9,040 nt of DNA from assembly GCA_001577215.1 (NCBI GenBank), contig LSCC01000059.1, positions 1-9,040 of the forward strand, given 5' to 3'. This document shows, piece after piece, positions 1 through 7,413 of this stretch. Below the pieces are notes generated by a model, which was not told where the DNA came from, made no database searches, and worked only from the letters and a program-made list of their open reading frames with translations. Position 1 is the first letter of the stretch, and each line of letters begins with the position of its first letter. A program made the translations under genes and the position numbers. Origin of the DNA: Fidelibacterota bacterium TCS52 (lineage in GTDB: Bacteria > Fidelibacterota > Fidelibacteria > Fidelibacterales > Fidelibacteraceae).

Positions 1-30
1 CCTTTATTTCATTAAAATTTAACGAATATT

Positions 31-70
31 CACTAAAAATAAAAAGAAAAAGTTAAACACTTTTTCTTTT
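31..70 (-). terminator. Probable intrinsic terminator after tRNA-Gly
   Basis: A perfect 12-bp inverted repeat (42-53 pairs with 59-70) with a 5-nt loop begins 5 bp past the tRNA 3' end on the minus strand. It is followed on that strand by a TATTTTTAG stretch. The stem is nearly all A:T pairs, with only two G:C pairs, so it would be weak by E. coli standards. Its position and symmetry fit a terminator for the tRNA transcript. It could also act on transcription arriving from the left. Confidence 0.45.
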
Positions 71-75
71 CTTTG

Positions 76-147
76 AGCGAGAGACGAGATTCGGACTCGC
101 GACAGCCACGTTGGCAACGTGGGGCTCTACCACTGAGCTACTCTCGC
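76..147 (-). tRNA. tRNA-Gly (anticodon GCC)
   Basis: Read on the minus strand, this folds into a complete cloverleaf. The 7-bp acceptor stem (GCGAGAG/CTCTCGC) is perfect. The D-arm is GCTC-AGTGGTA-GAGC. The anticodon stem CCACG/CGTGG carries the loop TTGCCAA, giving anticodon GCC (glycine, codons GGC and GGU). A 5-nt variable region and a T-arm GCGAG-TCCGAAT-CTCGT (one G:T wobble pair) follow. The discriminator base is T at position 76. The 3' CCA is not encoded (CAA follows), so it would be added by tRNA nucleotidyltransferase. There is no intron and no mismatch, so the gene looks functional. It stands alone and is divergent from the transporter gene at 306. Confidence 0.97.
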
Positions 148-161
148 TTTTCAATTGCTTA

Positions 162-190
162 ATAATAAAATAATTTTTCCTAAATTCCAA
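162..190 (-). promoter_or_regulatory. Candidate promoter of tRNA-Gly
   Basis: On the minus strand TTGGAA (190-185, four of six matches to TTGACA) is followed after 17 bp by TATTAT (167-162, five of six matches to TATAAT). The -10 box lies 14 bp before the tRNA 5' end, which predicts a short leader. Spacing and position are good, but the region is very AT-rich, so chance matches are likely. FCB bacteria may also use a divergent consensus. Confidence 0.45.
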
Positions 191-216
191 ATATTTTTTT
201 GAAAATAATTTTTTAA

Positions 217-244
217 TTAAAAAAGTTTTATTAATCTGTATAAT
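217..244 (+). promoter_or_regulatory. Candidate promoter of the transporter operon
   Basis: A perfect TATAAT (239-244) is preceded by TTAAAA (217-222, four of six matches to TTGACA) at 16-bp spacing. It would give a 5' leader of about 55 nt before the ATG at 306. The AT-rich background makes the -35 box weak evidence. I see no operator or riboswitch-like structure between this site and the gene. Confidence 0.35.
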
Positions 245-305
245 ACATTATATTTATGTATGATTAATAAAATTTATTACTAAATTGATTTAAGGGGGGA
301 ACATT

Positions 306-1586
306 ATGATCGATGATAAAAAGACTATATTTTCGTGGGCATTATACGATTGGGGAAATAGTGCCTTTGCGACTACAGTAATGGCTGGTTTTTTCCCACT
401 GTTCTTTAAGGCATATTGGGCAAACCCAAATAATTTACAAGAAAGTACTTTTTATTTGGGAATTGCAAATTCAATATCAGCAATTTTAGTAGCAGCATTC
501 GCTCCTTTTCTTGGTGCAATCGCAGATAAAGGAACTGCAAAAAAGAAATTTCTATTTCTATTCGCTTTTATTGGAATTATTATGACCGGTGGATTGTGGA
601 TGGTCGGTCAAGGAATGTGGAGAATGGCTATACTTTTTTACATCGCTGGAACTGTTGGGTTTTCTGGTGGAAATATTTTTTACGATTCATTGATAACTGG
701 CGTTGCTTCTGAAAAAAAAGTTGACTATGTTTCTTCATTAGGATTTTCTCTTGGATATATTGGTGGTGGAGTATTATTCGCTGTAAATGTATTAATGTAC
801 TTAAAACCAGAATTATTTGGAATTGCCGATGGAGCAACAGCAATTAAAATTTCATTTTTGTCTGTAGCAGTTTGGTGGGCAGTATTTTCAATTCCGATAT
901 TTTTATTTGTAAAAGAGCCATATAATAAAAATAAAATTCCAATACATACAGCAATTAGACAAGGATGGGAGCAACTAATAAATACTTTTAAAGAAATAAG
1001 ACACTTGAAAGTTGTAGGTATGTTTTTACTTGCATATTGGTTTTATATTGATGGTGTAGATACAATTGTGAGAATGGCAGTTGATTATGGTGTGGCTATT
1101 GGATTTGAAAGTAGCATACTTATAACAGCACTACTTATAACTCAATTTGTCGCATTTCCTGCAACATTACTATACAGTTTATTTGCAAAAAAGATCGGTG
1201 TAAAAAATTCTATATTGGTAGCAATTTTTGCGTATGGAATTATTACTGTTTTAGGATATTTAATGAATGAAGAGTGGCATTTTTACGCATTAGCTATTGG
1301 AATTGGTTGTTTTCAAGGTGGAATTCAAGCACTAAGTCGTAGTTTATATACAAGAATTATTCCAAAACATAAATCAGCGGAATTCTTTGGATTTTATAAT
1401 ATGCTCGGAAAATTTGCTGCTGTTATAGGTCCTGCATTGATGGGAGGAGTAACTTTATATACAAATAATAACCGATTAGGTATTCTTTCTATATTGATAC
1501 TTTTTATTGTTGGCGGAATTTTATTAATGAAAGTAAATATCGAAAAAGGTGAAGAAAAAGCTAAAAAATATCTTGAAAAAATTTAA
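306..1586 (+). CDS. UMF1-family MFS transporter
   Basis: This is a polytopic inner-membrane transporter of the major facilitator superfamily, UMF1 (Atg22-like) branch. The protein is 426 aa, a normal length for the family, and shows hydrophobic segments along its whole length as expected for about 12 helices. The N-terminal YDWGNSAF (14-21) is a UMF1 hallmark. The first cytoplasmic loop carries the MFS motif-A form GAIADKGTAKKK (70-81). A C-terminal-half signature, GGIQALSRSL followed by IIP and a FFGFYN-like stretch (about 338-368), is also typical. The bacterial family's substrate is generally unknown; eukaryotic Atg22 exports amino acids from the vacuole. The ATG is supported by a G-rich Shine-Dalgarno run at 294-299. 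The 3' end overlaps the next reading frame, so this is probably the first gene of a three-gene operon. Family assignment is firm; the substrate cannot be read from sequence. Confidence 0.93.
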   Translation: MIDDKKTIFSWALYDWGNSAFATTVMAGFFPLFFKAYWANPNNLQESTFYLGIANSISAILVAAFAPFLGAIADKGTAKKKFLFLFAFIGIIMTGGLWMVGQGMWRMAILFYIAGTVGFSGGNIFYDSLITGVASEKKVDYVSSLGFSLGYIGGGVLFAVNVLMYLKPELFGIADGATAIKISFLSVAVWWAVFSIPIFLFVKEPYNKNKIPIHTAIRQGWEQLINTFKEIRHLKVVGMFLLAYWFYIDGVDTIVRMAVDYGVAIGFESSILITALLITQFVAFPATLLYSLFAKKIGVKNSILVAIFAYGIITVLGYLMNEEWHFYALAIGIGCFQGGIQALSRSLYTRIIPKHKSAEFFGFYNMLGKFAAVIGPALMGGVTLYTNNNRLGILSILILFIVGGILLMKVNIEKGEEKAKKYLEKI

Positions 1587-1929
1587 TTTTCATTTTAAAA
1601 TATTTTATTATATATTTTTTATTTTAATTATTGGATTATTTATTAATCTCAATAATTGTAAAATCGATAATAAAGAATATCATACCAAACAGGGTAAAAT
1701 TATAATAATTGGTAATGAACCCTTTACTAAATTATCAATAATTGATAACAATAAAAGAGTATATACTTTAAAATGTGATAAAATATTAAAAATTTTTTTA
1801 TTGGAAAATCAAGGAAAATTTGTTAAAATATCATATAAAAATAAGGAAACAATTGGTAAAAATACGATACTAATTGTTACCAATGTTAAAATAATTGAAA
1901 ACAAAAAAGAGGGCAATATCTATGAATAA
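1549..1929 (+). CDS. Small membrane-anchored protein with an OB-like beta domain, unknown function
   Basis: I do not recognise a named family. The N-terminus is strongly basic (residues 1-17) and is followed by a hydrophobic segment (about 18-34) ending in LNNC (Cys37). This could be a signal anchor or an atypical lipoprotein signal; Asn at -2 and -1 is not canonical. Residues 48-117 alternate short hydrophobic strands with turns (GKIIIIGNEPF, RVYTLKC, KFVKISY, ILIVTNVKII), which looks like a small OB-fold-type beta barrel. That is inference from pattern. The start is uncertain. GTG at 1549 gives 126 aa and a 38-bp overlap with the transporter gene. TTG at 1573 gives 118 aa and a 14-bp overlap. 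Neither has a good Shine-Dalgarno site, so translation may depend on coupling to the upstream gene. The 3' end overlaps the peptidase start by 8 bp. No internal stop is present, and the clean signal-like N-terminus argues for a real gene. Confidence 0.75.
   Translation: MKKKLKNILKKFNFHFKIFYYIFFILIIGLFINLNNCKIDNKEYHTKQGKIIIIGNEPFTKLSIIDNNKRVYTLKCDKILKIFLLENQGKFVKISYKNKETIGKNTILIVTNVKIIENKKEGNIYE
1907..1913 (+). promoter_or_regulatory. Shine-Dalgarno site fixing the peptidase start
   Basis: AAGAGGG lies 8 nt before the ATG at 1922. It supports that ATG over the in-frame TTG at 1895, which lies upstream of this site and would add nine residues before the signal peptide. The site sits inside the last codons of the upstream small gene. 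Confidence 0.7.
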
Positions 1930-4399
1930 AAAAATGAGAAAAATAATTTTAACTTTAATAATCGCTTCGTTTTCATTTTCATTTGCAAATGAATCAATTA
2001 AAATGAATAAAATAGATGAAAGTGTGCAGAAATCATATCCTATAGACCCAAGGCCGTTTCTAGAGAAAACAAATAAAATTGCTAGAGAATATATTAAAAA
2101 TCATCCGAATTATTTGCAAAATAATAAATTAAGGAAATCATCTGACTGGGGATTTTCAGTTGGAGATACAAAAAGTTGGTACACATATGATATGGTTAAT
2201 TCAGATTTTGAACGTGTAGCATCGACATGCAAAGCAGTCGGTGAACATTGTTACATATTTGTTGAAGATGCAATTTGGGATTCTACAATCACCCAAGCCG
2301 GTGTTGATTCTGTAAGAATTGCTTTTGACAGTAAAACACCTGCTGATCCTAATAAAGGAATTTTCCAGATGGATACAGAAACATTTGGAAATCCACCCGA
2401 TGTTGATAACGACCCTAAAATTATTATTTTTATTTTAGATATTATAGATGGCTATGATGGTACGGGTGGATATACAGCTGGATATTTTCATTCTTGGAAT
2501 GAGTTACCTTCATATAACCATGGAAGCAATGAAGCTGAGATTTATTATCTTGATGCAGATCCGGCAGATTTATTAACTGATAATGGATTAAAAAATGGTA
2601 TGAGTACAACTGCTCATGAATTTCAACATATGATACATTTTAACTATGATGAAAATGAAGAAACTTTCGTTAATGAGGGATGTTCAATGATTGCAGAAGT
2701 TGTATGTGGATTCAATATGCGAGAACAAACTTCGTATGCAAATGAAACAAATATTTTTCTCTTTGAATGGCGTAGCAATGATAATGTAGCAGTATTAAGT
2801 GATTATTCAAGAGCTGCGCTTTTTACACTCTATATTAAAGAACAAATTGGCGGAGATGTTCTGAAACAAATAGTACAAAACACCGGTAATGGCATTTACG
2901 GATACAATTCGGCGTTCAGTCAAGTAACCCCATCTACTTCTTTAAGATTTGATGATATTTTGGAAAATTGGTTTTTGGCAAATATTGTCGGTGATGTATC
3001 TATTGATCCGGCATGGGGTTATACTTACTCCGAAATAAAAGAAGTTGTTGGTATTCAAAATATTAATCCAAATGTAAATAAGACAACTATTACAGTAGAA
3101 AATTTATCTTCTCAATATCTTAGATATAAATTTGGTTCTGATCTAAAAATATTTTTTGACGAAAACGAATCAGATCTTTATATAAAAGCAATAAAAGTAG
3201 ATACAAATGATGTAAAAGAAGTTGTAGATATAGTTTCTAACGATACACTTACTTTTTCCGAATACGGAAAGAAATACAAAGAGATCGATTTTGCCATCAT
3301 TAATATAAATGATTATTTAGATAAATCTTTTGATTATTTATCATCTGGAGATTCACCTGAAGCAACTGAAGTAAAATATGATTATTCTCCTCCTACCGGA
3401 GTGTTACCTCTATCTGACCAAGATACAATTTGTGTTGTCTTCGATGATATTCTCGGTAAAAAGCTTGATTCAATAAAAGTTGCATTAAGACAACCTGGTT
3501 CTGTATATGGCGGTATTTGGAAATATACAGGAGCTTCACGGCCAACACCACTTGGTGAAAAATTAATAGATATAACTGCAACCTCAACAATTGCATCAAA
3601 ACCTTCTTATCCTTATCCGGAACCATGGCCAAATTGGGTTACTGTTGACCTTTCAGATAAAAGTATTTCTGCAAGTGAACCATTTGCCGTTGGTTTTCTT
3701 GTTGAAGGAACATATCCTGAAAAAAATAGAGTTATGATCACAGAGCACACCGGACAATCTGCATATCATAGTTATACTTATTTGCATGATCCAAGTAGCG
3801 GTAATCCGGATTGGTACTATATATCAGCAAGTGATACAAGCATTTATGTTTATTTAATTCGTGCTTATCTCAGCGAATCTCCTTTACCACCGTTTATTGA
3901 GGAGTTCACTGCAGACACAACCGATATTTTATTGGGTGATAAGGTTACTTTAAGTTGGAAAGTTAAAAATTCAGATCAAATTGTTATTAGTGGTGTAGGA
4001 AGTGATACCAATTCCATAGGTTCCGTAAATGTTTATCCCGAAAATGATACATCATATACATTAACTGCTATTAATGATGACGGTGAAGTTTCTTCCGATC
4101 CAATTAATATTAGTGTAGATGTATTATTTAAATTATATCAAAATTATCCTAACCCATTTAATGGATCGACAACAATTCCCTTTGATATAGAAACTGATTC
4201 TAAAGTGAAATTAGTTATTTATAATATTCTCGGTCAAAAAATTAATACACTTGTAAATAAAAATTGTAATGCCGGGCATTATGATATAACTTGGAATGGA
4301 CAAAATAATTATGGAAATTTAGTACCATCAGGAATATATTTTTATAAAATAGAAACAGATTCCAACTTAAAAGTCAAAAAATTGGTTTATATTAAGTAA
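1922..4399 (+). CDS. Secreted zinc metallopeptidase (HExxH...NEG) with T9SS sorting domain
   Basis: This is a predicted secreted protein of 825 aa from the ATG at 1922. Residues 1-22 form a classical signal peptide, likely cut after FSFA. The catalytic domain (about 60-390) carries HEFQH (His232, Glu233, His236) and a downstream NEG whose Glu252 is the likely third zinc ligand. This is a gluzincin arrangement like that of M30 (hyicolysin) and M6-like peptidases, so an active peptidase is likely. C103 and C110 may form a disulfide. Beta-rich modules follow (about 397-480 and 485-650). An Ig-like module of the FxAxxxxIxxGxxVxLxW type spans about 655-734. Residues 736-825 form a type A T9SS C-terminal sorting domain: it starts FKLYQNYPNPFN, has VKLVIYNILGQ in the middle and ends in IYFYKIETD...LVYIK. 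The family route is Sec export, then the outer-membrane T9SS channel, then surface attachment or release. Substrate is unknown. It overlaps the preceding gene by 8 bp. Confidence 0.9.
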   Translation: MNKKMRKIILTLIIASFSFSFANESIKMNKIDESVQKSYPIDPRPFLEKTNKIAREYIKNHPNYLQNNKLRKSSDWGFSVGDTKSWYTYDMVNSDFERVASTCKAVGEHCYIFVEDAIWDSTITQAGVDSVRIAFDSKTPADPNKGIFQMDTETFGNPPDVDNDPKIIIFILDIIDGYDGTGGYTAGYFHSWNELPSYNHGSNEAEIYYLDADPADLLTDNGLKNGMSTTAHEFQHMIHFNYDENEETFVNEGCSMIAEVVCGFNMREQTSYANETNIFLFEWRSNDNVAVLSDYSRAALFTLYIKEQIGGDVLKQIVQNTGNGIYGYNSAFSQVTPSTSLRFDDILENWFLANIVGDVSIDPAWGYTYSEIKEVVGIQNINPNVNKTTITVENLSSQYLRYKFGSDLKIFFDENESDLYIKAIKVDTNDVKEVVDIVSNDTLTFSEYGKKYKEIDFAIININDYLDKSFDYLSSGDSPEATEVKYDYSPPTGVLPLSDQDTICVVFDDILGKKLDSIKVALRQPGSVYGGIWKYTGASRPTPLGEKLIDITATSTIASKPSYPYPEPWPNWVTVDLSDKSISASEPFAVGFLVEGTYPEKNRVMITEHTGQSAYHSYTYLHDPSSGNPDWYYISASDTSIYVYLIRAYLSESPLPPFIEEFTADTTDILLGDKVTLSWKVKNSDQIVISGVGSDTNSIGSVNVYPENDTSYTLTAINDDGEVSSDPINISVDVLFKLYQNYPNPFNGSTTIPFDIETDSKVKLVIYNILGQKINTLVNKNCNAGHYDITWNGQNNYGNLVPSGIYFYKIETDSNLKVKKLVYIK

Positions 4400-4421
4400 C
4401 ATTTCTGTTTTTTAATTAATA

Positions 4422-5168
4422 TTATAAATATGATTCAACTAATTCGAATACGCCGAATAATTTCATACTTGCTAAAATTATTGCGATTGAAATAACAACT
4501 TTAATTAACTTTTCACCACCTTTTATGGCACTTTTTACACCAATATATGCACCTATCATATTTCCACCTGCAAGAATTAATCCATAACTCCATACTATTT
4601 TTCCTGCAAATTGAAATATTATAATTGTAAAAATAGTATAACAAAAAATGATGAAAACCTTTATTGCATTTGCCTTGAGCAAATTAAAGTTTTCAACAAA
4701 ATTAAGTGTAATTAAAAATATAAAACCAATTCCTGCCTGAATAAATCCACCATAGAAACCTACTCCTAAGAAAATAAGCATTTCAGCCCATTTTGGAATA
4801 TTATGTTTATTATTTATTTTGCTTCTTGGAATTAATATCATGATCAATATAAAAATTAAAATTATACCGAGAACTTTATCAAAAATTTGAGAACTGATAT
4901 TCGCGACAAATAAAGAGCCGATTATTGCACCAACTATTGCAGCAATAGTTATGTGAATATATGGTTTAATTTCTAATTGTTTATGTTTTTTAAATCGTGA
5001 TGTTGCCATACCTGTCTGAAATAATATTCCAACACGATTTGTCGCATTTGCTATCGGTGATGGTAATCCGGCAAGTATCAAAACCGGTAAAGTTAATGTT
5101 GAACCGCCTCCTGCTAAAGAATTTATAAAACCGGCTGCTATACCCACAAAAAACAACAAATAGATCAT
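4422..5168 (-). CDS. TauE/SafE-family permease
   Basis: This is a polytopic inner-membrane protein of 248 aa, standard for the TauE/SafE (former DUF81) family. Members are proposed exporters of sulfite, sulfoacetate and related anions, or importers in some cases. The two-fold internal repeat is visible. The first half has GFINSLAGGGSTLTLPVL (13-30) and NATNRVGILFQT (41-52). The second has GFYGGFIQAGIGF (137-149) and LLKANAIKV (163-171). Hydrophobic stretches cover nearly the whole chain. The ATG at 5168 is the natural start but lacks a clear Shine-Dalgarno site. The gene begins 38 bp after the MoxR gene ends and is probably last in the minus-strand cluster. A TATAAT (minus strand, 5198-5193) in that gap might give it its own promoter, but the matching -35 is poor. 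The stop lies 22 bp from the convergent peptidase stop, with no obvious terminator between. No sulfur-metabolism gene is nearby, so the substrate is open. Confidence 0.9.
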   Translation of the reverse strand: MIYLLFFVGIAAGFINSLAGGGSTLTLPVLILAGLPSPIANATNRVGILFQTGMATSRFKKHKQLEIKPYIHITIAAIVGAIIGSLFVANISSQIFDKVLGIILIFILIMILIPRSKINNKHNIPKWAEMLIFLGVGFYGGFIQAGIGFIFLITLNFVENFNLLKANAIKVFIIFCYTIFTIIIFQFAGKIVWSYGLILAGGNMIGAYIGVKSAIKGGEKLIKVVISIAIILASMKLFGVFELVESYL

Positions 5169-5206
5169 AAATTAAGTAACTATTAAAATATTATTATACA
5201 AATATT

Positions 5207-6196
5207 TTACCTTTGTAAATTATTTTTATTTATCAATTCGTTCACAATATCATCCACAGAAATATCTTCTGTTTCTGCGACAAAATTCAATATTATTCTA
5301 TGTCTTAAAACATTTTTTGCCGCAAAATTTATATCATCGATCTCAGGCGTCGGTTTACCATCTAATGCAGCTTTTGTCTTTGCTCCAATTATTAAATATT
5401 GTGAAGCTCTTGGACCCGCTCCCCATTTAATGTATTTTTTTACATCTGCATTACTAGAGGTTTGAGGTCTAGTTTCTTTTACAATATTAACGGCATATTC
5501 AATTAAATGATCAGAAACCGGTATTTCTCGTATAAAATTTCTAATTGATAATATTTCTTCCTTTGAGATCACTTTTTTTAGTTTTTCAATTTTTGAAACT
5601 GTTGTAAGATGGATGATATCTTTCTCTTCTCCAAAACTTGGATAGTCTACATTTAATTGAAACATAAAACGATCTAATTGCGCTTCAGGTAATGGGTAAG
5701 TTCCCTCCTGTTCTATTGGATTTTGAGTAGCTAAAACAAAGAATGGATCATCTAATAAGTATGTTTTACCGGTTGAAGTTACCTGATGCTCCTGCATCGC
5801 TTCCAAAAGTGCCGCCTGTGTTTTAGGAGGTGTTCGATTTATCTCATCTGCTAAAATAATATTCCCAAATACCGGTCCTTTAATAAATCTAAAATTCCTC
5901 TTTCCTGTAGTCATATTCTCTTCAATTACTTCTGTTCCTGTAATATCTGAAGGCATTAAATCCGGTGTAAATTGAATTCGTTTAAAATCCAAATCCATAA
6001 CCTCGGCAATCGTTTGCACCATTAATGTCTTAGCAAGTCCGGGTACACCGATAAGAAATGAATGTCCACCGGAAAAAAGTGATATAAGAAGATTTCTTAA
6101 AATATCTTTTTGACCTACTAGAACTTTTTCAATTTCTGATATTAAAGAAATATATAATTCATTTGTTTTTTTTAATTGCTCTATTTTATTTTTCAT
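5207..6196 (-). CDS. MoxR-family AAA+ ATPase
   Basis: This is a cytoplasmic AAA+ ATPase of the MoxR family, 329 aa, which is full family length. Visible motifs are Walker A GVPGLAKT (50-57), Walker B IILADE (113-118) followed by the MoxR-typical INRTPPKTQAALLEAMQE, sensor 1 in LATQNP (Asn159), the PEAQLDRF segment (170-177) with a likely arginine finger, and sensor 2 in GAGPRAS (Arg263). All core residues are intact, so ATP hydrolysis is expected. MoxR proteins act as chaperone-like factors, usually with DUF58 and von Willebrand A (vWA) partner proteins encoded next door, in maturation of periplasmic enzymes or envelope-stress functions. Here the neighbours are gcvT upstream (90-bp gap) and a TauE/SafE permease downstream (38 bp); no DUF58 or vWA gene is present. 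The ATG at 6196 has a weak GGAAA upstream. Family is certain; client unknown. Confidence 0.95.
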   Translation of the reverse strand: MKNKIEQLKKTNELYISLISEIEKVLVGQKDILRNLLISLFSGGHSFLIGVPGLAKTLMVQTIAEVMDLDFKRIQFTPDLMPSDITGTEVIEENMTTGKRNFRFIKGPVFGNIILADEINRTPPKTQAALLEAMQEHQVTSTGKTYLLDDPFFVLATQNPIEQEGTYPLPEAQLDRFMFQLNVDYPSFGEEKDIIHLTTVSKIEKLKKVISKEEILSIRNFIREIPVSDHLIEYAVNIVKETRPQTSSNADVKKYIKWGAGPRASQYLIIGAKTKAALDGKPTPEIDDINFAAKNVLRHRIILNFVAETEDISVDDIVNELINKNNLQR

Positions 6197-6286
6197 TTAG
6201 TTTCCAAACATATTTTGACGATAATTAAAGAGTTCTAAAAATAACTTATTGTCTTTGCTACTTTATGGTGAATTTTTTTCTAATTC

Positions 6287-7384
6287 TTAAAACGGACTGG
6301 AATCTACGACAGGCGGTTTCACGATAACTGCTTCATACTTTTTTCCTCGAATGTCAATATCAATTTCATTACCGGTTTTTGTATGTCCGCGTTTTACATA
6401 TCCGATACCTATTCCCTCTTTTAATGATGGTGATTGTGTTCCGCTTGTAACTATACCTACTTCTTTATCACCAATAAATATTTTATAACCATGTCTCGCG
6501 ATTCTTCTACCTTTCATCTTGAAAATAACCAATCGTCTATTTGGTTTTTCTTTTTTCACTTTTAATATCGCATCTTTCCCAATAAAATCACCGCAATTCA
6601 ATTTTGTTATCCAACCTAATCTTGCCTCAATCGGATTCGTTGTTTTATCTATATCATTGCCATAAAGACAGTATTTCATTTCCATTCTTAGTGTATCTCT
6701 TGCTCCCAATCCAACTGGTTTAATATTATATTCTTTTCCTGCTTCAAAAATAGCGTCCCATAATTTTTCAGAATCGGATATTTCGTGATACAATTCAAAT
6801 CCCAGCTCGCCTGTGTATCCTGTTCTTGAAATTATCATATCAATTCCGGCTAATTTTCCTTCCGTAAAATGATAAAAATCAATATCTTGTAAATTTACAT
6901 CGGTTAATTTTTGTAATGTCTTTAATGAATTTGGTCCTTGAATAGCAAGTAATCCAACTTGATCACTATTATTTTTTAAATCTACTCCCTTTATTAAATG
7001 ATCTTTCGCCCATTTAAAATCCTTTTCAACATTTGAACCATTTACAACCATCAGAAACTTATTTTCATTAAATCTATATAAAAGCAGATCATCTACAATT
7101 CCACCATCATTATAACACATTGCGGTATATTGAACTTGACCATCGAGCAAAGATGAAACATCATTGATCGTCAACATTTGTAAATATTCTAATGCGTTCT
7201 TCCCTTCTACATTAAATTCGCCCATATGAGAAACATCAAAGACACCAACATTTTTTCGTATTTGTAAATGTTCGGCATTTATTCCTTCATAAGAGATCGG
7301 CATCATAAATCCGGCAAAATTTACTATTTTTGCATCTAATTTTACATGCTTATCATAAAACGGTGTCCTTTTTTCTTCGCTCAT
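6287..7384 (-). CDS. gcvT: Aminomethyltransferase, glycine cleavage system T protein
   Basis: This tetrahydrofolate-dependent T protein takes the aminomethyl group from lipoylated H protein, releasing ammonia and forming 5,10-methylene-THF. It is cytoplasmic. The length, 365 aa, is typical. Family motifs are in order: TPFYDKHVKL (7-16), FDVSHMGE (49-56), YNDGGIVDDLLLYR (91-104) with the conserved catalytic-type aspartate at 98/99, VVNGSN (113-118), SRTGYTGELGFELY (186-199), GLGARDTLRMEMKYCLYGND (225-244) and NPIEARLGW (250-258). The C-terminal barrel-type domain contains VTSGTQSPSL (312-321). The ATG at 7384 is backed by AAAGGA a few bases upstream. The gene starts 29 bp after the lipoprotein gene ends. 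Neither gcvH nor gcvP is in the window, so the other subunits must be elsewhere. No glycine riboswitch is seen upstream, and the gene appears to be co-transcribed rather than led by its own regulator. Confidence 0.97.
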   Translation of the reverse strand: MSEEKRTPFYDKHVKLDAKIVNFAGFMMPISYEGINAEHLQIRKNVGVFDVSHMGEFNVEGKNALEYLQMLTINDVSSLLDGQVQYTAMCYNDGGIVDDLLLYRFNENKFLMVVNGSNVEKDFKWAKDHLIKGVDLKNNSDQVGLLAIQGPNSLKTLQKLTDVNLQDIDFYHFTEGKLAGIDMIISRTGYTGELGFELYHEISDSEKLWDAIFEAGKEYNIKPVGLGARDTLRMEMKYCLYGNDIDKTTNPIEARLGWITKLNCGDFIGKDAILKVKKEKPNRRLVIFKMKGRRIARHGYKIFIGDKEVGIVTSGTQSPSLKEGIGIGYVKRGHTKTGNEIDIDIRGKKYEAVIVKPPVVDSSPF

Positions 7385-7413
7385 AGTTTTCCTTTATTTT
7401 TGATTAAAATTTA

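Noticed and set aside
76..147. tRNA gene as an integration (attachment) site for a mobile element
   Set aside because: No integrase, no repeated tRNA 3' fragment and no other mobile gene is visible in the window.
628..843. 71-residue minus-strand frame inside the transporter gene
   Set aside because: It is antisense to transmembrane-helix codons, which commonly gives long open frames; there is no supporting signal.
1895..1921. Upstream TTG start for the peptidase
   Set aside because: It would add nine charged residues before a well-formed signal peptide. The Shine-Dalgarno site at 1907-1913 lies after it and points to the ATG at 1922.
3393..3632. 79-residue minus-strand frame inside the peptidase gene
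   Set aside because: It is a shadow of the peptidase coding frame, with biased Leu/Gln/Val content and no start signals.
6197..6286. Possible promoter or riboswitch in the 90-bp gap between gcvT and moxR
   Set aside because: I found no convincing -35/-10 pair at proper spacing and no stable G/C-containing stem. An independent moxR promoter remains possible but unsupported.
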